Shown here in pieces: positions 8,631 to 16,251 of a stretch of 57,540 nucleotides of DNA. The notes beneath the pieces are model-generated. The model saw nothing but the letters and a program-made list of their open reading frames with translations. It made no database searches and was not told where the DNA came from. The stretch comes from an uncultured Clostridia bacterium (GTDB lineage: Bacteria; Bacillota; Clostridia; Oscillospirales; Oscillospiraceae), in the NCBI GenBank assembly GCA_947365965.1, contig CANAZG010000007.1, positions 1-57,540 of the forward strand. Direction: 5' to 3'. The position numbers and the translations under genes were made by a program. Numbering within the stretch: position 1 is the stretch's first letter; every line of letters begins with the position of its first letter.

Positions 8631-9692
8631 TCAACTCACCAGCTTTATCACGTCGTTAAAGGTTACAAAGAGCATCAGCCCCATCAGCAGGGCGAAGAAC
8701 ACCATGTTGATGGCCGCCTCGTACTTCATGGGCATCTTGCGGCCGAAGAGCTTCTCCGACAGGGTGGACACCAGCAGAAACAGGATATGTCCCCCGTCCA
8801 GGGCGGGAATGGGCAGCAGGTTCATCACCGCCAGATTCACCGCGATCATGGCCCCGAAGTAGGCGATGTTCTCCAGGGCCGCCTTGACGCTGGCGCTCTG
8901 GGCCCCCACCTCGTTGATGGTGGAGACGATGCCCACCGGGCCGCTCAGATCGCTGACCCCCGCGCTGCCTGTCACCAGCATCTTCAGGCTGTACCAGACA
9001 ATGCGCACAAAGTCCACCGCGTTGTACCAGGTGTACTTCAGCTTCAACCCCAGGGTGGCCTCCTGGACCAGGGCGGTGCGGGTGAAGCCGTAGCCCTGGT
9101 AGGTGTCCCCGTCGGGGCTTGTATAGGTCCCCACGGCCAGATTCTCGAACGCCACCTTCTCCCCATTTCGCAGCACCACCAGATCAATGGGCCGCCGGTC
9201 CGCCAATTGCAGCAGCAGGTCAATGTCGCTGGCCAGATACACCCGGGAGCCGTTGATGGAGTAAAACACGTCCCCCTCCTCCAGGGCCGCGCCGTTCACC
9301 TGCTCGAACTCCGGCGCACCGCCCTGAATCACCGGCAGCAGGAAGCCCTTGGCCCCCATGTTCAGCGCCAGCAGGATCGCCACGCCCACCAGGAAGTTCA
9401 TGGCCGCCCCGGCGGCGAACACGGCCACCTTCTTCCAGAACCCCTGGTTGCCCAGGCTGTGGGGGTCGTCGGACTCCTCCTCCTCCCCTTCCATGGCGCA
9501 GAAGCCGCCGATGGGCAGAGCCCGGATGGTGTACTGGGTGTCCTTCTTCCCCTGCTTCTTCCACACCACCGGCCCCATGCCGATGGCAAACTCGTGGACC
9601 GTTACGCCGCACAGCCGGGCCGCAATGAAGTGGCCCCACTCGTGGGCCGCGATCAGGATGCCGAAGAGCAGTATTGCCAGGATGATATACAT
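8631..9692 (-). CDS. rseP: RIP metalloprotease RseP (site-2 protease)
   Basis: An integral-membrane zinc protease that cuts transmembrane segments, such as anti-sigma factors and remnant signal peptides. HEWGH at residues 17-21 in the first membrane segment gives two zinc ligands, and LDG at 298-300 in the last hydrophobic region gives the third (NLLPIPALDGGH). A PDZ-like region lies between, around residues 120-200. Length 353 is normal. In B. subtilis the homologue is RasP. The gene is separated from the upstream lipoprotein gene by about 160 bases that hold two repeat elements, unusual inside an otherwise tightly packed operon. Confidence 0.96.
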   Translation of the reverse strand: MYIILAILLFGILIAAHEWGHFIAARLCGVTVHEFAIGMGPVVWKKQGKKDTQYTIRALPIGGFCAMEGEEEESDDPHSLGNQGFWKKVAVFAAGAAMNFLVGVAILLALNMGAKGFLLPVIQGGAPEFEQVNGAALEEGDVFYSINGSRVYLASDIDLLLQLADRRPIDLVVLRNGEKVAFENLAVGTYTSPDGDTYQGYGFTRTALVQEATLGLKLKYTWYNAVDFVRIVWYSLKMLVTGSAGVSDLSGPVGIVSTINEVGAQSASVKAALENIAYFGAMIAVNLAVMNLLPIPALDGGHILFLLVSTLSEKLFGRKMPMKYEAAINMVFFALLMGLMLFVTFNDVIKLVS

Positions 9693-9719
9693 AAGCGATG
9701 AACCTTCCTACAGGTAATC

Positions 9720-9762
9720 ATACTTTTTCTTTCAAGAAAAAGTATCAAAAAGAACTTTTAGA
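9720..9762 (+). repeat. Dispersed palindrome-plus-tail repeat, copy 2
   Basis: ATACTTTTTCTT, 2-base loop TC, AAGAAAAAGTAT, then the 17-base tail CAAAAAGAACTTTTAGA. The tail is identical to copies 3 and 4, while the arm ends differ in a compensated way. It sits in the operon, just upstream of the rseP start on the minus strand, and abuts the short MITE-like element. Confidence 0.85.
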
Positions 9763-9841
9763 CCCTGTAATCATAACAGGAGGATGCGGGGCGGCAAAAA
9801 GGCCGGAGAGGCCGTGCTCAGCGGTTGTGAATACAGGTGCT
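9760..9841. mobile_element. Short MITE-like element with inverted termini
   Basis: About 82 bp. The left end AGACCCTGTAATCATAACAG matches 16 of 20 bases of the left end of the long copy at 15961. The right end CGGTTGTGAATACAGGTGCT matches 19 of 20 of the long copy's right end. Sequence just inside each end (GGATGC; GCGG then AAAAAG and CCGG) is shared too, but the central hairpin of the long copy is missing. No coding capacity. Confidence 0.6.
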
Positions 9842-9851
9842 TACATCGGAT

Positions 9852-10388
9852 TTACACGAAAAACAGAATAATCCCCAGCAGCATGGCCGCCCCACCGCTG
9901 ATCCGGCCCACGGCAAGAGCCGCCTCAGAGGGCTCCGCGTCCTTGTACCGCCAGCCGTGACTGAGATACCATGCGGCCTTGGGGACCAGTGCGTTAAAGG
10001 CCCCCACCGCCAGCAGCATAAGTCCCAGCAGCGGGTTTCCGCTCCGCTCTCCCGCCCATCCCGCAGAACCAGAGGCTGATTTCAGCGCATTCATCAGCTC
10101 CCCCGGCCCCGCAGCCTCCTGCCAGTCCTCGCTCCAGCCGCCGTGGCCTATTCCACCGGACTGCTGCCAGTAAGCTATCGCTCCATTGGGTGCGGTAAAC
10201 GTTACCTTTCCGCCGCCATCGGTACTGTAGGCGCAGACCACGCCGTCAAAGGAGATGGTCTGATTCTCCTGGTCCACCTCGTAGGTCCTTCCGCCGTACT
10301 CCACGGTGCGGAGCCGGCTGTCCGCCCGCTCCCCGCAGGCGCAGAGCAGGGCCACCGTCGCCGCCAAGGCAAGGACCAGTCTTCTCAT
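9852..10388 (-). CDS. Putative lipoprotein with C-terminal DUF6199-like membrane region
   Basis: A 178-residue protein starting MRRLVLALAATVALLCACGE, a typical signal peptide whose lipobox (LCAC) would give lipidation at Cys18. A soluble domain follows (GGRTYEVDQENQTISFDGVVCAY). The C-terminal 60 residues hold two hydrophobic segments around PKAAWYLSHGWRYKDAEPSEAALAVGRISG, which resembles the DUF6199 family. The start is fixed by GGAGG and by a 4-base ATGA overlap with the dxr stop, so it is translationally coupled to dxr. Its place in the envelope-synthesis operon suggests an envelope role, but no function is known. DUF naming is from memory of the motif. Confidence 0.75.
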   Translation of the reverse strand: MRRLVLALAATVALLCACGERADSRLRTVEYGGRTYEVDQENQTISFDGVVCAYSTDGGGKVTFTAPNGAIAYWQQSGGIGHGGWSEDWQEAAGPGELMNALKSASGSAGWAGERSGNPLLGLMLLAVGAFNALVPKAAWYLSHGWRYKDAEPSEAALAVGRISGGAAMLLGIILFFV

Positions 10389-11575
10389 GCCATTCCTCCC
10401 ACCGCCCGGGCCACATAGTCCCGGGCCAGCCGGTCTGCTTCCAGTATATCCTCCAGGGATGGATTTGATTTCATCAAAATTGCATTCAGCGCCCCCTCCA
10501 CCAGCTCCGGGATCCGTCCGAAGGGGATTTCCTCCCGGAGAAACAGCGCCACCGCCGCCTCGTTGGCCCCGTTGAGCACGGCGCAGCTGGTGCCGCCGGT
10601 TCTGGCGCAGTCCATAGCCAGCCTCAGGCATGGAAACGCCTCCAGGTCCGGCGGCGCGAAGGTCAGGGGCGGACAGGAGAGAAGATCCAGGGCCGGCAGG
10701 TCCGAGGCCCCCCGGCGGGGATAGGTCAGGGCGTACCGGATGGGCAGGCGCATGTCCGGTGTCCCCAGCTGGGCCAGCACCGCCCCGTCCCGGAACTCCA
10801 CCATGGAGTGGATGATGCTCTGGCGGTGGATCACCACGCTCACTTGGTCCGGGGGCATGGCGAACAGGTGCATGGCCTCAATAAACTCCAGCCCCTTGTT
10901 CATGAGGCTGGCGCAGTCCACAGTAATCTTCTCCCCCATGGTCCAGTTGGGGTGGCGCAGGGCGTCGGCGCGGGTTTTGCCGGCGGTCTCCGTCCGGCTC
11001 ATGCCGTAGAAGGGGCCGCCGGAGCAGGTGAGGACCACCCGCCGGACCTCCCCGCCGGTATCCGGCCCATGACCGTCCTCCGGCCGCCGGTCCCGGCAGC
11101 CCTGGAGGCATTGGAAGATGGCGGAGTGCTCGCTGTCCACGGGGATGATCTCCGCGCCGTACTTCTTCGCCGCCGCCATCACCAGCTCCCCGGCGCACAC
11201 CAGGGTCTCCTTGTTGGCCAGGGCCACCCGCTTGCCCTGTTCAATGGCCGCCAGGGTGGGAAACAGCCCTGCCATGCCCACCACGGCGGTGACCACCGTG
11301 TCGCTCTCCGCCAGGGAGGCCGCCCGGCGCAGGCCGTCCACCCCGTAGGCCACCTCAATGGGCAGCCCCTCCAGCCGACGGGCCAGCTCCAGGGCCGGCT
11401 CCAGCTCGGACACCGCCGCCAGCTGGGGGCGAAACTCCCTGGCCTGCTCCTCCAGAAGGTCGATATTCCGGCCCGCCGTCAGGGCCGCCACCCGGACCCC
11501 CAGCTCCCGGCACACCTCCAGGGTCTGCCGGCCGATGGAGCCGGTGGAGCCCAGGAGGGAAATCGTCTTTGTCAT
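10385..11575 (-). CDS. dxr: 1-deoxy-D-xylulose 5-phosphate reductoisomerase
   Basis: The NADPH-dependent enzyme that makes MEP from DXP, the first committed step of the MEP pathway. The N-terminal Rossmann motif is GSTGSIG (residues 9-15). The metal and substrate site is seen as PVDSEHSAIFQCLQG, and CSGGPF marks the flexible substrate-binding part; the C-terminus carries LNGANEAAVALFL. Between the last two motifs is a small insert (RDRRPEDGHGPDTGG) longer than in most homologues. Length 396. It overlaps the downstream lipoprotein gene by 4 bases and follows a GNAT gene with a 19-base gap. Confidence 0.97.
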   Translation of the reverse strand: MTKTISLLGSTGSIGRQTLEVCRELGVRVAALTAGRNIDLLEEQAREFRPQLAAVSELEPALELARRLEGLPIEVAYGVDGLRRAASLAESDTVVTAVVGMAGLFPTLAAIEQGKRVALANKETLVCAGELVMAAAKKYGAEIIPVDSEHSAIFQCLQGCRDRRPEDGHGPDTGGEVRRVVLTCSGGPFYGMSRTETAGKTRADALRHPNWTMGEKITVDCASLMNKGLEFIEAMHLFAMPPDQVSVVIHRQSIIHSMVEFRDGAVLAQLGTPDMRLPIRYALTYPRRGASDLPALDLLSCPPLTFAPPDLEAFPCLRLAMDCARTGGTSCAVLNGANEAAVALFLREEIPFGRIPELVEGALNAILMKSNPSLEDILEADRLARDYVARAVGGMA

Positions 11576-11594
11576 AAGCTCTCTCCCCTTTTGT

Positions 11595-12047
11595 CTATAG
11601 GCGCTTGAACAGTCTGGCGCTCCACAGCTCCATGCCCAGCTCCTCCACGTAGAAGCGCAGGAGCGCCCGGTAATTCTTTGACACCGCGCTCAGGGTGATG
11701 TAGGCCGCCTCTTGCCCAACCTGCTCCTGGGCATAGCGGAACAGGGCCGCGCCGAGCCCCGCCGAGCGGCGCTCCGGCCGCACGTACAGCTCCTCCACCT
11801 CAAAGCAGGGCGTGTTCTCCGGCATGATGGAGCGCATGCTCTGGGACTTCTCCACCGTGCCCAGAAGATAGCCCGTCAGGGCGCCGTCCTCAAAGGCTCC
11901 GAATATCCGCCGCCCCGCCAGATCGGAGGGGCCGTTTTTCCGGTAGCCGTAGCAGCTGTTCTCCTCCTCCCACTGGGCAGAGAGCTTCAGCAGCTCTTGG
12001 GCCTCACAGCTATCTGGCGCAATCTCCCGCAGCGCTGCGCTATCCAT
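11595..12047 (-). CDS. GNAT-family N-acetyltransferase
   Basis: A 150-residue acetyltransferase. The acetyl-CoA binding signature is VEELYVRPERRSAGLGAALFRYA, followed by SKNYRALLRFYVEELGM, the usual beta5-alpha4 region. The substrate is unknown; the N-terminal half is not diagnostic. The gene overlaps the 3' end of cdsA by 8 bases and lies before dxr, a position not typical of the conserved frr-uppS-cdsA-dxr order, so it looks like an insertion into the operon that kept coupled translation. Confidence 0.85.
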   Translation of the reverse strand: MDSAALREIAPDSCEAQELLKLSAQWEEENSCYGYRKNGPSDLAGRRIFGAFEDGALTGYLLGTVEKSQSMRSIMPENTPCFEVEELYVRPERRSAGLGAALFRYAQEQVGQEAAYITLSAVSKNYRALLRFYVEELGMELWSARLFKRL

Positions 12048-12858
12048 GGCTCTGCACCAGCCCCGCCAGATGGATCAGCACCTCCAGGGCCGGGGCCACG
12101 AAGAGCACACTGTCAAACCGGTCCAGCACGCCGCCGTGCTCCAAAAAGATGCGGCCATAGTCCTTGATCCCGAACTCCCGCTTGATGAGGGAGAAGCTCA
12201 AGTCCCCCAGCTGGGCCACCACGCTGCACGCCAGCCCCACCAAGGCAATGGCCAGATAGGGGATATCGTAGTCAAGGGCCCCGTTCATCACCAGGGCAAA
12301 GAGCGCCCCCGCCAGGGCGTTGGCCGCCAGACCGCCCAGAGATCCCTCCACGGTCTTGTGGGGGCTGACCTGGGGGGCCAGCTTGTGCTTGCCCAGGGCC
12401 CGGCCCGCGAAAAAGGCCCCCGTGTCGCTGGCAAAGGAGAACAGCAGGGGCAGCAGCAGAAAGGCCCGGTGGAGCCCCAGCCCGCTCAGGCGCAGGAAGG
12501 ACGAGAAGGCGTAGGGGATGGCCGACACGGCAAAGAAGCCCGCCATGATGTGGTGGAACTTCACCTCCCCGGCCCGCCGCACCGCCGCGCCAAAGGACAA
12601 GAGGCAGTACAGGATCAGCAGCGGCAGCAGCCACGCGGGCCTTGCCCACTGGACGAAAACCGCCCCCAGGGCCCAGGCCACCGTCAGCCAGCACAGCGGC
12701 CCGCCGGCGCCCGTGGCCCCCGCGCACTTCATCAGCTCATAGGCCGCGACGCCGGACAGCGCCGCCAGGGCCCAGGCCAACGCCCACACAGGCGCCCACA
12801 GGGTCAGCCAGAAAATCAGCGGTACGCCCACAGCGGCCACCAGTAATCTCGATTTCAT
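12040..12858 (-). CDS. cdsA: Phosphatidate cytidylyltransferase
   Basis: A multi-pass membrane enzyme that makes CDP-diacylglycerol from phosphatidate and CTP for phospholipid synthesis. The protein of 272 residues is mostly hydrophobic. The C-terminal CDS signature is present as SLIKREFGIKDYGRIFLEHG followed by GVLDRFDS. It lies 39 bases after uppS in the conserved pyrH-frr-uppS-cdsA order and overlaps the next gene. Function is well supported by motif and context. Confidence 0.97.
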   Translation of the reverse strand: MKSRLLVAAVGVPLIFWLTLWAPVWALAWALAALSGVAAYELMKCAGATGAGGPLCWLTVAWALGAVFVQWARPAWLLPLLILYCLLSFGAAVRRAGEVKFHHIMAGFFAVSAIPYAFSSFLRLSGLGLHRAFLLLPLLFSFASDTGAFFAGRALGKHKLAPQVSPHKTVEGSLGGLAANALAGALFALVMNGALDYDIPYLAIALVGLACSVVAQLGDLSFSLIKREFGIKDYGRIFLEHGGVLDRFDSVLFVAPALEVLIHLAGLVQSHG

Positions 12859-12897
12859 AGGGAAACGCCTTCCTCTCTTCTCTCGTTTGCTGGGTTC

Positions 12898-13656
12898 CTA
12901 CCGCTTCACCCCGCCAAAGCGCCGGTCCCGGTGCTGGTAGGAGGCAATGGCCCGGTGGAGCTCCTCCTTGGAGAAGTCCGGCCACAGAACATCCGTGACA
13001 TAGATCTCCGTATAGGCGCACTGCCAGAGCAGAAAATTGCTCAGCCGCAGCTCTCCGCCCGGCCGGATGAGCAGATCCGGGCTGGGAATGCCGGCGGAGT
13101 AGAGGTACTTCTCGAACATCTCCTCTGTCAGGTCCTCCGGCTTTACAGTCCCTGCGGCACAGTCTCTGGCAAATGCCTGCGCCCCGTGGACGATCTCCGC
13201 CCGACCGCCGTAGTTGATGCAGATGCTGCAAAGGCAGCCGGTGAGGCGGTCCGAGATGGCGTTGCACCGATCCACCAGCTCCCGCAGCTCCCCGCTCAGG
13301 GGCGTCATGTCCCCCATGAACCGCAGGCGCACGTTGTCCCGCTCCATGGTGTCGATGGCCTCCAGGAGATACCGCTTCAATAGGGCCATGATGGTGTCCA
13401 CCTCATCCTGGGGCCGCCTCCAGTTCTCGGTGGAGAAGGCGTAGACCGTCAGATACTCGATGCCGATATCCCGGCAGTAGGTGGCGATGGTACGGAAGGT
13501 CTCCGAGCCCACCTTGTGTCCCGCCGTGCGGGGCAGGCCCCGCCGCTGGGCCCAGCGGCCGTTGCCGTCCAAGATAACAGCGATGTGGCGGGGCAGACGG
13601 CCAAAATCCACCTGCCCCGCCGTATCATCGTTTTTCTTCCAAAATGCCAGCTTCAT
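12898..13656 (-). CDS. uppS: Isoprenyl transferase (undecaprenyl diphosphate synthase)
   Basis: A cis-prenyltransferase that extends FPP with IPP to make the C55 lipid carrier for cell-wall synthesis. Motif I is ILDGNGRWAQRRG with catalytic Asp30. YAFSTENWRRP and the C-terminal RPGGELRLSNFLLWQCAYTE are the other conserved regions. Length 252 residues. It lies 25 bases after frr; its substrate comes from the MEP pathway genes dxr and ispG in the same operon. Confidence 0.97.
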   Translation of the reverse strand: MKLAFWKKNDDTAGQVDFGRLPRHIAVILDGNGRWAQRRGLPRTAGHKVGSETFRTIATYCRDIGIEYLTVYAFSTENWRRPQDEVDTIMALLKRYLLEAIDTMERDNVRLRFMGDMTPLSGELRELVDRCNAISDRLTGCLCSICINYGGRAEIVHGAQAFARDCAAGTVKPEDLTEEMFEKYLYSAGIPSPDLLIRPGGELRLSNFLLWQCAYTEIYVTDVLWPDFSKEELHRAIASYQHRDRRFGGVKR

Positions 13657-13681
13657 GCACTCACAAAAGGGCTCCGGCGGA

Positions 13682-14236
13682 TCAGACCGCCAGCAGCTCC
13701 TGCTCCTTCTTCGCCAACAGCTCGTCGATCTCCTTGCACATGTCGTCGGTCATCTTCTGGATGTCCTTCTCCGCGATCTTCATGTCGTCCTCAGTGATCT
13801 CGCTGTTCTTCTTCCGGGCCTTGAAGGTCTCCACCGCGTCCCGGCGGATGTTGCGGATGGCCACCTTGCCCCCCTCGGCGTACTTGGCAATCTGCTTGAC
13901 CAGCTCCTTGCGCCGCTCCTCGGTGAGCTGGGGGAAGGCCAGACGGATAATCTTGCCGTCGTTCTGGGGGTTGATGCCCAGATCGGACTCCTGGATGGCC
14001 TTGCAGATCAGCTTCACCGCGCCCGCGTCCCAGGGCTGGATGGTGAGGGTCCGGGGATCCGGGGAGCCGATGGAGGCAATCTGGTGAATGGGGGTGGGGG
14101 TGCCGTAGTAGTCCACCATAATCCGGTCCAGCACGGAGGCGTTGGCCCGGCCCGCCCGGACAGCGGCAAAGTCCGCCGCCACGGAGTTGATGGATTTGCG
14201 CATTCTTTCCTCAAATTCTTTATACTCGGTTTTCAT
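13682..14236 (-). CDS. frr: Ribosome recycling factor
   Basis: Splits post-termination ribosomes together with EF-G. The 184-residue length and the sequence fit the family: [23 protein letters not shown] near the start, [14 protein letters not shown], and [18 protein letters not shown], with the long three-helix bundle pattern. The start codon overlaps the pyrH stop (ATGA), giving coupled translation in the classic pyrH-frr pair. Confidence 0.98.
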   Translation of the reverse strand: MKTEYKEFEERMRKSINSVAADFAAVRAGRANASVLDRIMVDYYGTPTPIHQIASIGSPDPRTLTIQPWDAGAVKLICKAIQESDLGINPQNDGKIIRLAFPQLTEERRKELVKQIAKYAEGGKVAIRNIRRDAVETFKARKKNSEITEDDMKIAEKDIQKMTDDMCKEIDELLAKKEQELLAV

Positions 14237-14994
14237 TTCGTGATATCCTCCTTCACAATTGTACCGATCTTCTCGCCCTTCAGTGCGCGGATAATATTGT
14301 AGGGGTCCTTCAGGGCAAACAGCAGCACGGGGATGCGGTTGTCCATGGACAGGCTGGTGGCGGTGGCGTCCATGACCGCCAGATGCTGGGAGAGCACGTC
14401 GTCGTAGGAGATGGCGTCGTACTTCACCGCGCTGGGATCCTTCACCGGGTCCGCGCTGTACACGCCGTCCACGTTCTTGGCCAGCAAAATCACGTCCGCC
14501 TCAATCTCCGCGGCCCGCAGCACAGCGGCGGTGTCCGTGGAGAAGAAGGGACTGCCGGTGCCGCAGCCGAAGATGACCACCCTCCCCTTCTCCAGGTGGT
14601 GAATGGCCCGGCCCCGGACGTAGGGCTCCGCCACGGCGCGCATCTCCACAGCGGTCTGCACCCGGGCGGCCACGCCGCGGCTCTCCAGCACATCCGCCAC
14701 AGCCAGGGCGTTCATCACTGTGGCCATCATACCCATGTGGTCCGCCCTGGTGCGCTCCATCCGGCCGCCGCCGTCCTTCACGCCCCGCCAGAAGTTGCCG
14801 CCGCCCACCACGACGCCCACCTGGACGCCCATGTCCACGGCCTCCTTGACAGCGTCGCACACACGGCCGATCACATCGAAATCCAGGCCGAAATGGCGCT
14901 CTCCCGCCAGGGCCTCGCCGCTGATCTTCAGCAGCACTCTCTTATATCTTGGTTCCTCCATAGGCTTCTCCTCCACTCTCTTTTTCTTCGCCAT
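14233..14994 (-). CDS. pyrH: UMP kinase
   Basis: Phosphorylates UMP to UDP; amino-acid-kinase fold. Conserved elements: [41 protein letters not shown] and the C-terminal [11 protein letters not shown]. Length 253 from this ATG; a second ATG at residue 12 (MEEPRYKRV) would remove a Lys-rich leader and is a possible start. AGGGA lies before the first ATG. It is the first gene of the operon that ends with polC. The usual upstream partners rpsB and tsf are absent here; instead a divergent nitroreductase gene lies upstream. A weak candidate promoter on the minus strand (TTTTCA, 17 bases, TAGAAT) lies about 20-50 bases upstream. Confidence 0.97.
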   Translation of the reverse strand: MAKKKRVEEKPMEEPRYKRVLLKISGEALAGERHFGLDFDVIGRVCDAVKEAVDMGVQVGVVVGGGNFWRGVKDGGGRMERTRADHMGMMATVMNALAVADVLESRGVAARVQTAVEMRAVAEPYVRGRAIHHLEKGRVVIFGCGTGSPFFSTDTAAVLRAAEIEADVILLAKNVDGVYSADPVKDPSAVKYDAISYDDVLSQHLAVMDATATSLSMDNRIPVLLFALKDPYNIIRALKGEKIGTIVKEDITK

Positions 14995-15140
14995 ACGCTG
15001 TTCCCTATTCTAATATATTTTCGTCTGTTTGAAAAGTAGTATTTGTAAATTTTTTGGAGATTGGCCCGTCCGCCCTGGGAAAAGAGGGAAACTTCTCCCT
15101 GCTCGCCGGTCCGGCAGTAGATTTTTCCCGCCGGATACGG

Positions 15141-15146
15141 TATAAT
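15141..15146 (+). promoter_or_regulatory. Candidate -10 element of the nitroreductase gene
   Basis: A perfect TATAAT lies 36 bases before the start codon. No clear -35 is found at the expected distance (TAGATT), so only the -10 is supported. Confidence 0.5.
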
Positions 15147-15181
15147 GGCAGCACACACTCTATTGACAAAGGAGGACCGCC

Positions 15182-15961
15182 ATGGTTATCATCGATCCCG
15201 CCCGCTGCACCGGCTGCGGCCAGTGCGCCAAAAACTGCGCCGTCCACGCCATCGTCCGAGAGGAGGACGGGACCTACCGCTGCAGCGGCAGCTGGTGCTT
15301 CGCCTGCGGCCAGTGCGTTGCCCTTTGCCCCGCAGGGGCGGCGTCCATGCCGGAGCTGGAGGCGCCTCTCCCCTACGAGAGCGCCGCCTTTGACCTGGAC
15401 CCCCGGGCGCTGCTCAACGCCATGCGCTTTCGCCGCAGCATCCGGCAGTTCACCGGCGAAAAGGTCACCCGGGAGGAGCTGGAGCTGCTGCTGGAGGCCG
15501 GGCGCTGCGCCCCCACCAGCTCCAACAGCCAGTCCGTGGGCTTCACGGTGCTGGACCAGGAGTTTGAGACCCTGCGGCCCCGGATTTGGAAGAGCTTCGC
15601 CCGCCTGGCCCGGGAGGGGGGCCGCAAGCTGCTGCTGCGCCGGTACGAGAGCTATCTGGCCCATCCGGAGGAGCCGGACACTCTGTTCTACGGCGGCACC
15701 CAGATGATCGCAGTCACCTCCGAGCCCCCCATAGACGGTGCGCTGGCTCTCGCCAACATGGAGCTGATGGCCCACGCCCTGGGTCTGGGGGCTCTCTACT
15801 GCGGCTTCGCCGTGCGGGCCATTGACGGAGATCCGGACCTGCGGGCCTATTTCGGCATCACGGAGAAGCGGAAGCTGGACGGCTGCCTCATCGTCGGCCG
15901 CACGGACCTGCGATTCCACCGCACCGCCCCCCGCAATCCACCCCGTGTCGCCTGGAAATAA
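15182..15961 (+). CDS. Ferredoxin-domain nitroreductase family protein
   Basis: A 259-residue fusion of a two-cluster ferredoxin (residues 1-60) and an FMN-binding nitroreductase domain (about 70-259). The first cluster motif is CTGCGQCAKNC (C9, C12, C15, C19), the second CFACGQCVALC. The nitroreductase part begins RRSIRQFTGEKVTREELELL and has GRCAPTSSNSQ, as in the flavin site. The expected role is electron transfer from the [4Fe-4S] clusters to FMN to reduce an unknown substrate. AAAGGAGG gives a strong ribosome-binding site. It diverges from pyrH. The stop codon overlaps the first bases of the MITE-like element, so the element may have set the present C-terminus. Confidence 0.92.
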   Translation: MVIIDPARCTGCGQCAKNCAVHAIVREEDGTYRCSGSWCFACGQCVALCPAGAASMPELEAPLPYESAAFDLDPRALLNAMRFRRSIRQFTGEKVTREELELLLEAGRCAPTSSNSQSVGFTVLDQEFETLRPRIWKSFARLAREGGRKLLLRRYESYLAHPEEPDTLFYGGTQMIAVTSEPPIDGALALANMELMAHALGLGALYCGFAVRAIDGDPDLRAYFGITEKRKLDGCLIVGRTDLRFHRTAPRNPPRVAWK

Positions 15962-16121
15962 GAACCTGTCTTCATAACCGGGGGATGCCGGATGGACGAG
16001 GATTTTTCACGTCAGACAAGGAGATTTCCCCTGCAATCCTGACGAATTGCAGGGGAAATCGGCGAAGTATAGCGGGAAAAAGCCGGCCAGACGGCGTACA
16101 ACGGTTGTGAATACAGGTTCT
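15961..16121. mobile_element. MITE-like element, long copy (about 161 bp)
   Basis: Left end AGAACCTGTCTTCATAACCG and right end CGGTTGTGAATACAGGTTCT are inverted copies matching at 18 of 20 positions. Inside is a perfect 15-bp inverted repeat (GATTTCCCCTGCAAT and complement, 8-base loop, about 16022-16059). No protein is encoded. A shorter relative lies at 9760-9841. The left end coincides with the stop codon of the nitroreductase gene. Confidence 0.7.
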
Positions 16122-16191
16122 AACATACCGCCGGAGGATTTCAGGGGCTTGCGGGCGAGCGGCCCTTCCAGTAGAGATTTCGCCCCCTCTC

Positions 16192-16220
16192 TTGACACGC
16201 TTCGACAGTGCGCCTATACT
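16192..16220 (+). promoter_or_regulatory. Sigma-A-type promoter of the SLH-GH18 gene
   Basis: TTGACA, 17-base spacer, TATACT, ending about 30 bases before the start codon. Confidence 0.88.
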
Positions 16221-16251
16221 GGTCAGTGAAAATACAAAAAAGGAGTGCGCC

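Noticed and set aside
4631..8659. Very long open frames on the plus strand opposite polC and ispG (over 600 codons each)
   Set aside because: They mirror the GC-rich third-codon pattern of the minus-strand genes, are rich in His/Gly/Leu/Val/Gln without domain motifs, and have no ribosome-binding sites. They are antisense shadows.
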